This document shows, one piece after another, positions 7,039 to 13,639 of a stretch of 37,634 bases of DNA. The notes under the pieces were generated by a model. That model was not told the origin of the DNA, did not search any database, and was given only the letters and a program-made list of their open reading frames with translations. How positions within the stretch are numbered: the stretch's first letter is position 1; the number at the start of each line of letters is the position of its first letter. Source of the DNA: Candidatus Zipacnadia bacterium (GTDB lineage: Bacteria > Armatimonadota > Zipacnadia > Zipacnadales > UBA5352); assembly GCA_029821265.1 (NCBI GenBank), contig JALGTR010000014.1:1-37634 (forward strand). The letters run 5' to 3'. Both the position numbers and the translations under genes were made by a program.

Positions 7039-8922
7039 ATGCCGCGGCCCGGGCGCGAACAGAACCGCGATTGCATGGATACCCGGGGAGGCTTGCGTCC
7101 GCAGGTGTCGGAACAACACCAGCTTCGTTCGATTCTCGCAACAGACTGCGGCTCCACCACCACCAAGGCGATCCTGATCGAGCTGGTGGATGGGGAGTAC
7201 CGGCTGCGCGTACGCGGCGAGGCTCCCACCACCGTGGAGGCTCCCTACGAGGACGTCACCGTCGGCGTGCTCAACGCCGTTCGCGAGGTTGAGGAGCTTT
7301 CCGGCCGGCGTCTCGTCGAGGACGGGGAGATCATCCGCCCGCAGACCGGTGACGTGGGCGTGGACGCCTACGTCTCCACGAGCTCGGCCGGCGGTGGCCT
7401 GCAGGTGATGGTCGTTGGACTTGTGCGGTCGATGACCGCCGAGAGTGCGCAGCGCGCGGCGCTCGGTGCGGGCGCGATCGTCATGGACGTGCTGGCGCTC
7501 GATGACGGTCGGCGCAACTACGAGCGGATCGAGCGGATGCGCGAGCTGCGTCCGGACATGATCCTGATCTCCGGGGGGGTGGATGGTGGCGAGGTCCGCA
7601 AGGTCGTCGAGATGGCCGAGCTCGTCGCCGCCGCCAACCCACAGGCCCGGCTCGGCGCCGGATACGAGCTGCCGGTGATCTTCGCCGGCAACGAGGACGC
7701 GCGCGAGCCTGTGCGAGAGGCACTCGAGCGAGCCGCCCAGCTCACGGTCGTCGATAACCTGCGTCCGCGCATGGAGCGCGAGAACCTCGGCCCCGCGCGG
7801 GCTGAGATCCAGGAGCTTTTCCTCCAGCACGTGATGGCCCAGGCCCCCGGCTACCCGAAGCTTATGGGCTGGGCCGACGCGGACATCATGCCCACCCCGG
7901 CCGCCGTCGGCATGCTCATCGAAGCGGTCGCAGAGCGCGATGGCGTCAACGTCGTGGGAGTCGACATCGGCGGGGCCACAACCGACGTCTTCAGCGTCTT
8001 CGAGGGCACCTTCAACCGCACCGTCAGCGCGAATCTCGGCATGAGCTACTCGATCTCCAACGCCCTCGCCGAGGCCGGGCTCGGCAACATTCTGCGCTGG
8101 GTCTCGGAGCATCCGGATCCTCGACGGCTGGGCAATGATATCCGCAACAAGATGATTCGCCCCACCACCATCCCCCAGCAGCTCACCGGACTGAAGGTCG
8201 AGCATGGCGTTGCCCGCGAGGCCCTGCGGCTGGCCTTCGAGCAACACAAGCTGCTCGCGACCGAACTCAAGGGCGTCCAGCGGCAGCGCGACATCGCCGA
8301 CGCCTTCGGCGCGGCAGGCGCGGAGACGCTCGTGGACATGATGGCGCTGGACCTGATCATCGGCTCCGGTGGCGTGCTCTCTCACGCGCCGCGCCGCAGT
8401 CAGGCGCTGCTCATGCTGATCGACGCCTTCGAGCCCGAGGGCGTCACGCGGCTGGCAGTGGACAGCATCTTCATGATGCCGCAACTCGGCGTGCTGTCGA
8501 CGATATCCGAGGACGCGGCCACACAGGTATTCTACCGCGACTGCCTGATACCGCTCGGTACATGCATCGCGCCATCGGGCACCGGTCGGAACGGTCGGCC
8601 CTGCTGTCGGGTGACAGTCGAACGTCCCTCCGGCACCGAGGAGGTCGAGATGGCCGTCGGCGAGATGCGGCTTCTGCCGCTCGACGAGGGGCAGAAGGTG
8701 CGCGTGACCGTCGATCCGGTGCGCGGCTTCGATATGGGCGCCGGGAGCGGTCGTGCGATCAATGCCGAGGTCTCCGGCGGCGTTGTGGGGCTCGTTATCG
8801 ACTGCCGGGGCCGCCCGCTGCAGCTGCCTGAAGACGACGCGGAGCGCGCGGAGGCGATCAACCGCTGGAACGCCGCGCTGGACGTCTACCCCGCGGCCAC
8901 CGAGGCGGTGACCGCGTCATGA
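7039..8922 (+). CDS. GlmL/MutL-family ASKHA ATPase-like protein
   Basis: ATDCGSTTTKAILIEL, VDAYVSTSSAGGGLQVMVVGLVRSMTAESAQRAALGAGAIV, LISGGVDGG, FAGNEDA, VGVDIGGATTDVFSV, LIIGSGGVLSH are hallmarks of the GlmL/MutL family. The track start at 6904 reads through the upstream gene; ATG 7039 or 7075 is more likely. Confidence 0.9.
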   Translation: MPRPGREQNRDCMDTRGGLRPQVSEQHQLRSILATDCGSTTTKAILIELVDGEYRLRVRGEAPTTVEAPYEDVTVGVLNAVREVEELSGRRLVEDGEIIRPQTGDVGVDAYVSTSSAGGGLQVMVVGLVRSMTAESAQRAALGAGAIVMDVLALDDGRRNYERIERMRELRPDMILISGGVDGGEVRKVVEMAELVAAANPQARLGAGYELPVIFAGNEDAREPVREALERAAQLTVVDNLRPRMERENLGPARAEIQELFLQHVMAQAPGYPKLMGWADADIMPTPAAVGMLIEAVAERDGVNVVGVDIGGATTDVFSVFEGTFNRTVSANLGMSYSISNALAEAGLGNILRWVSEHPDPRRLGNDIRNKMIRPTTIPQQLTGLKVEHGVAREALRLAFEQHKLLATELKGVQRQRDIADAFGAAGAETLVDMMALDLIIGSGGVLSHAPRRSQALLMLIDAFEPEGVTRLAVDSIFMMPQLGVLSTISEDAATQVFYRDCLIPLGTCIAPSGTGRNGRPCCRVTVERPSGTEEVEMAVGEMRLLPLDEGQKVRVTVDPVRGFDMGAGSGRAINAEVSGGVVGLVIDCRGRPLQLPEDDAERAEAINRWNAALDVYPAATEAVTAS

Positions 8923-10058
8923 CGATGGCCGCGCAGACCCACGGATACACCCCTGGACTGCGCATCACCGAGCGCGCCGTCATCCGCCGCCTGCGCCGCC
9001 TGCCGCTGCCCGGCCGCGTGCACGTCGAGGAGGGACAGGACGTCGCGGCCGATGATCTGGTGGCCTCAACCGAACTGCCGGGGAACGTCGTGAACGTGAA
9101 TATTGCGCACGAACTCTCGATAAGCCCCGAGGACGTCAAGGACTTTCTGCTTGTCGAGGAGGGCGACGAGGTCGAGGCCCGGCAGATCATCGCCGAGAGT
9201 CGCGCGTTCTGGGGCCTCTTTCACTCCATCGCCCGCGCCCCGATCCATGGCACCATCGAGACGATCAGCGAGATCACCGGACAGGTGTTGATCCGCGGAG
9301 AGCCCATCGAGGTGGAGGTTGACGCCTACATAGACGGGACCGTGCGCGAGGTGCACGGCAACGAGGCAGTCCTTATCGAGACCCGCGGCGCTCTCATCCA
9401 GGGCATCCTTGGCGTCGGCGGCGAGGCCCACGGTCGCATAAAGATCCTCTGCGATGAGCCTGGCGAGGTCTGCACCGCCGATCTCGTGGTTGATGATTGC
9501 GAGGGGTGCATTCTCGTTGGCGGAGGGCGGGTGACCCTCGAAGCGTTGCATGCCGCACGTGAGGCGGGCGCCGTCGCGGTTGTTTCCGGCGCGATCGATG
9601 ACATCGAACTCGACGAGTTCCTCGGAGAGCCTCTCGGCGTCGCGATCACCGGCCAGGAGAGGCTCGGACTGTCTCTTATCCTCACCGAGGGCTTCGGGGA
9701 CACGCCCATGCGGCGCCGAACCTTCGAGCTGCTGGCAGACCGCGAAGGCGAGCGCGCCTCCGTCAACGGCGCCACCCAGATCCGCGCCGGAGTTATCCGC
9801 CCCGAGGTGATCGTGCCCGAGCCTGGCGCAACATGGGACGCCGAGACCGAACAGCCCGCCCTCGGCCTTTCGGTGGGCAGCCAGGTGCGCCTGATCCGTC
9901 CCCCCTTCTTCGGCCTGCTCGCCGAGGTCGTGGAGCTGCCCGAACAGCTTGAGCAGATCCCCACCGAGGCCCTTGTTCGTGTCGCGCGCGTGCGCCTCGA
10001 AGACACCGGCGAGGTCGTCACCGTCCCACGCGCGAACATGGAGATCATCGAGGAATGA
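8919..10058 (+). CDS. Conserved protein with RnfC/biotinyl-like barrel-sandwich segments (function unknown)
   Basis: ATGA overlap with the GlmL-like stop; 'PGRVHVEEGQDVAADDLVASTELPG', 'VEEGDEVEARQIIAES', 'APIHGTIETISEITGQVLI', and a C-terminal KOW-like 'VGSQVRLIRPPFFGLLAEVVEL'. Confidence 0.75.
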   Translation: MTMAAQTHGYTPGLRITERAVIRRLRRLPLPGRVHVEEGQDVAADDLVASTELPGNVVNVNIAHELSISPEDVKDFLLVEEGDEVEARQIIAESRAFWGLFHSIARAPIHGTIETISEITGQVLIRGEPIEVEVDAYIDGTVREVHGNEAVLIETRGALIQGILGVGGEAHGRIKILCDEPGEVCTADLVVDDCEGCILVGGGRVTLEALHAAREAGAVAVVSGAIDDIELDEFLGEPLGVAITGQERLGLSLILTEGFGDTPMRRRTFELLADREGERASVNGATQIRAGVIRPEVIVPEPGATWDAETEQPALGLSVGSQVRLIRPPFFGLLAEVVELPEQLEQIPTEALVRVARVRLEDTGEVVTVPRANMEIIEE

Positions 10059-11287
10059 ATCACCACCGCGTCGTGGCAAGTGCCCTCGCCCTGCTTTTGG
10101 CCGCCGGCCTGTGCGCGCAGCCGGTGGCGCCGTCGGACGTGCAGGCGAGCGACAACCCCGACGATGAGCGTGGCACCGTTCTTGACGTCAGCTGGACGCC
10201 GCCGCGCGAGCTGCCGGATGTTCCCGGCATGGTGCCGATCGGCCAGCAGGTTCTCTACCGCAAGGTCGGCGGCGAGATTCAGGCTGGCCCGCTCGTGCCG
10301 CTTGACGCCTCGTCGGCATCGCTGCCGGGGCTCAAACCCTGGCCGTGGCCAGCGTGGGAGGTCGCCGTGGCGATCGTTTGGGAGCCGGCCGAGCCGCTAC
10401 GGGCCGCTCTCGATGCCAGTCGCTGGACACTGCCCGCCCGCGGGGCGGTGCGCTCGCAGTTCACCGCGCCCGTGCGCCCGGTCGGCCGATGGTACGATCC
10501 GACCCTCACGAACATCCTGATCTCGGCACTGCTGATCTGCGCCATCGTCCTCGGCACGCTTTACGCGGTGCGCGGGCGCGCCGAGGAGATCTACATCCGC
10601 CCGATCGCCGGCCTCGAGGCCGTTAACGACGCCATCGGGCGCGCGACGGAGATGGGCCGGCCGATGCTCTACGTCTCCGGCCTCGGCGGCGTCAGCAACA
10701 TCGCGACGATCGCGGCCATGCTCATCCTCGGCCACCTCGCGCGTCGCGCGGCCGCGTATGAGACAGAGATCATCGTTCCGTGCAATGACCCGCTGGTCAT
10801 GGCGACCGAGCGCGAGATCGTGCGCCAGGCCTACACCGAGGCCGGCAAGCCGGACGCCTACCGGCCCGAGAACATCTTCTTCCTCACCGACAGTCAGTTC
10901 GGTTACGTCGCCGCGGTCGATGGCATCATGCTGCGCGAAAAGCCGGGGGCGAACCTGTACATGGGCTACTTCGCCGCCGAGGCGCTGATCCTCGCGGAGA
11001 CCGGTAACGAGACCGGCGCCATCCAGATCGCCGGCACCGACGCCGACACGCAGCTACCGTTCTTCATCACCGCCTGCGACTACACGCTCATGGGCGAGGA
11101 GCTTTACGCCGCCAGCGCCTACCTCTCACGCCACCCGCTGCTCGTCGCCCAGCTTCGCGGTCAGGACATGGCAAAGACGATCATCGTCGCCATCCTGATC
11201 CTCGGCGTCATCGCCGCGACAGCCGCCCTGTTCGGCGGCACCGTGGCCGAGTATGCGCAGCGTTTCGTGGGGTGGTTCGCAGCATGA
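10055..11287 (+). CDS. DUF6754-like membrane protein with N-terminal Fn3-like domain
   Basis: ATGA overlap; signal peptide, Fn3-like N-terminus (APSDVQASDNPDDERGTVLDVSWTPP), TM (ILISALLICAIVLGTLYAV), conserved 'YIRPIAGLEAVNDAIGRATEMGRPMLYVSGLGG', C-terminal TM. Family name from memory. Confidence 0.8.
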   Translation: MNHHRVVASALALLLAAGLCAQPVAPSDVQASDNPDDERGTVLDVSWTPPRELPDVPGMVPIGQQVLYRKVGGEIQAGPLVPLDASSASLPGLKPWPWPAWEVAVAIVWEPAEPLRAALDASRWTLPARGAVRSQFTAPVRPVGRWYDPTLTNILISALLICAIVLGTLYAVRGRAEEIYIRPIAGLEAVNDAIGRATEMGRPMLYVSGLGGVSNIATIAAMLILGHLARRAAAYETEIIVPCNDPLVMATEREIVRQAYTEAGKPDAYRPENIFFLTDSQFGYVAAVDGIMLREKPGANLYMGYFAAEALILAETGNETGAIQIAGTDADTQLPFFITACDYTLMGEELYAASAYLSRHPLLVAQLRGQDMAKTIIVAILILGVIAATAALFGGTVAEYAQRFVGWFAA

Positions 11288-11375
11288 GATGCCCGGCCCG
11301 CGTCCGCCTTACATCGCCTCGCGCTGGTGAAGCGATCTTCAGGACGGCCTGCCGCCTCGGGGCGGTGGTCGGCTC

Positions 11376-12053
11376 GTGAGGCTCCACGTGCCGCTCGTCA
11401 TCACCTTCCTCGCCGGCCTGTTCATGGCCGTGCAGTTCTTCGTCCCGCACGAGATCGGCGTCACCGTCTACCGTGGGATGCTTGACTGGGCGATGATCGT
11501 CGCATCGTTCGCACTGGTGCTGGGCATCTCCAGCCTTCTACGCACGCACTGGGAGAAGATACGCCGCCGCCGGCGGGACTGGCCCTACAGTATCGTCGCG
11601 ATCGTCTCGTTCTTTCTGATGTGCATCGTCGGCATCGGCTACGGCCATCAGCCGGGGACCGTATTCTACTGGATATTCGATTACATCCAGGTGCCGCTCG
11701 ATGCGACGATGTTCTCGCTGCTGGCGTTCTTCATCGCCTCGGCCGCGGTCCGCACCTTCCGCGCCCGCAGCGTCGAGGCCACGCTGCTTCTGGTCGCTGC
11801 GATCTTCGTGATGCTCGGGCGCGTCCCCAGCGCCCTCCTCGTGATGCTCGGCGACACGGGCGTCGGTCAGTGGCTGTATGACTTCATGCCCGACGCCTCC
11901 GAGTGGGTCATGAACGTGCCGACCGTCGCAGGTAAGCGCGGGATCATCTTCGGGGTGTCACTCGGCGTCATCGCCACCGCGCTGCGCATCATCCTTGGCA
12001 TCGAGCGCTCGCACCTCGGCGGAGGCGGCGGCGGAGGGGCGGTCGGACCATGA
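11376..12053 (+). CDS. Polytopic membrane protein of unknown function (GTG start)
   Basis: Multiple hydrophobic segments; ends in a poly-Gly stretch; stop overlaps the next start (ATGA). Confidence 0.75.
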   Translation: MRLHVPLVITFLAGLFMAVQFFVPHEIGVTVYRGMLDWAMIVASFALVLGISSLLRTHWEKIRRRRRDWPYSIVAIVSFFLMCIVGIGYGHQPGTVFYWIFDYIQVPLDATMFSLLAFFIASAAVRTFRARSVEATLLLVAAIFVMLGRVPSALLVMLGDTGVGQWLYDFMPDASEWVMNVPTVAGKRGIIFGVSLGVIATALRIILGIERSHLGGGGGGGAVGP

Positions 12054-12892
12054 GGATCTGGGACTGGCTTCTCGAGCTTGACCGCCGCTGGGTGTTCCTG
12101 GGCATCGCGCTTACCGTCGCGATACCAATCATCACCGTCTACACGCTGCCTCTCGGCAAGCCCGCGCCGCCCACGGAGATGGTCTACGATTACATCGAGA
12201 ACCTTGAGCCGGGCTCGGTGGTTCTCGTCTCGTTCGATTACGGCCCGTCCAGCATGCCCGAGCTTCATCCCCAGGCGATGGCGGTCGTCCGCCACTGTCT
12301 GCTGAATGATCTGCGCGTGATCTCGATCGCCCTCAACCCCCAGGGGACGGCGCTGGGCCAGGAGGTCATGAACACGGTCGCCGAGGACCTTGGGGCGGAA
12401 GAGGGCGTTCAGTGGGTCCACCTCGGCTACCGTCCGGGCTTCGGCCAGGTGATCCTGCGCATGGGGGAGAGCATCCCGCAGCTTTACACCACCACGCCCG
12501 ACGGTCGGCTCACGGCGGAGCTGCCGGTGATGGAGGGCGTGCAGAATTACGATGATATCGCGCTCGTGGTGGACTTCGCCGCCAGCGCTGTGCCCGGCAC
12601 ATGGCTGGCCTTCGCGCATGAGCGCTACGGCCAGCAGCTCGCGATCGGTATCACGGCCGTGATGGCCACAGATTTCTACCCGTATCTGCAGTCCGACCAG
12701 CTCGTCGGCCTGATCAACGGACTGAAGGGCGCTGCGGAGTACGAGGACCTGCTGGGCCTTGAGGGTGAGAAGGCCCAGGGCAAACTCGGCATGGCCGCGC
12801 AGTCGTTCGCCCACCTGCTGATCATCGTGCTGGTCGTACTGGGCAACATCGCGTATTTCGCGTCCGGCCGCCATCGCCGCCGTCGGCGGTAG
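12050..12892 (+). CDS. Membrane-anchored protein of unknown function, N- and C-terminal TM segments
   Basis: MRIWDWLLELDRRWVFLGIALTVAIPIITVYTL.. 'VVLVSFDYGPSSMPELHPQAMAVVRHCL' .. C-terminal TM 'LLIIVLVVLGNIAYFAS'. Confidence 0.8.
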   Translation: MRIWDWLLELDRRWVFLGIALTVAIPIITVYTLPLGKPAPPTEMVYDYIENLEPGSVVLVSFDYGPSSMPELHPQAMAVVRHCLLNDLRVISIALNPQGTALGQEVMNTVAEDLGAEEGVQWVHLGYRPGFGQVILRMGESIPQLYTTTPDGRLTAELPVMEGVQNYDDIALVVDFAASAVPGTWLAFAHERYGQQLAIGITAVMATDFYPYLQSDQLVGLINGLKGAAEYEDLLGLEGEKAQGKLGMAAQSFAHLLIIVLVVLGNIAYFASGRHRRRRR

Positions 12893-12923
12893 AGGCACAC
12901 CAACACTCGAAACGAGCATCATC

Positions 12924-13625
12924 ATGCCTGACGCAGCACCGCAGATCTTCGGACTCTCGACCGAGGTCATCGGCGTCTGGATCGCCACATTCCTGACGCT
13001 GGCGATCTTCAGCTTCCTGTACCGCGACAACCCCGTGTACAAGCTTGCCGAGCACATCTTTGTCGGCGTCTCGGCAGGCTACGGCGTGGTCATCGTCTAC
13101 CACGAGGCAGTCATCCCGCTGCTGATCAACCCGCTCTTCCGACCCGAACTGGCCGACCTCGAGAGCCCCAACTACATCGTCATCATCCCGGGCCTTCTCG
13201 GCCTGATGATGTTTAGCCGCTTCTTTCCGCGCTACGACTGGCTCTCGCGCTGGCCGATCGCCTTCGTCATGGGCCTCTCGTCGGGCCTGGCGATCCCCGC
13301 GACGGTGCAGACGAACCTGCTGCCCCAGCTTTACGCCACGCTCAATCCCATCCTGCCGCTGGGTGACATCGATCCGTGGACGGCCACCAGCAACTTCCTG
13401 CTTGTCGTCGGGGTCATCTGCACACTGGCGTACTTCTACTTCTCGCGGGAGCATGCCGGGGCGCTGGGTGTCGCGTCGAGGATCGGCATCTTCTTCCTGA
13501 TGGTGGCATTCGGCGCCAGCTTCGGTAACACCGTCATGGCCCGCGTCTCACTGCTGATCGGTCGCTTTCAGTTCCTCTACTACGACTGGTGGCAGGGCCA
13601 GGTCATGCGGCTATTCGGCGGCTGA
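12924..13625 (+). CDS. Polytopic membrane protein of unknown function
   Basis: 'SFLYRDNPVYKLAEHIFVGVSAGYGVVIVYHEAV' and several TM segments; last gene of the co-directional run. Confidence 0.8.
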   Translation: MPDAAPQIFGLSTEVIGVWIATFLTLAIFSFLYRDNPVYKLAEHIFVGVSAGYGVVIVYHEAVIPLLINPLFRPELADLESPNYIVIIPGLLGLMMFSRFFPRYDWLSRWPIAFVMGLSSGLAIPATVQTNLLPQLYATLNPILPLGDIDPWTATSNFLLVVGVICTLAYFYFSREHAGALGVASRIGIFFLMVAFGASFGNTVMARVSLLIGRFQFLYYDWWQGQVMRLFGG

Positions 13626-13639
13626 CCGCTCGCCCGGTC

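Noticed and set aside
6985-8484. 499-aa minus-strand ORF
   Set aside because: Antisense to the GlmL-like gene; His/Asp/Leu-rich composition typical of a high-GC shadow frame.
9066-10079. 337-aa minus-strand ORF
   Set aside because: Antisense shadow of the 8919-10058 gene, no recognisable motif.
11867-13057. 396-aa minus-strand ORF
   Set aside because: Antisense shadow across two membrane-protein genes; Arg/His-rich with no family signal.
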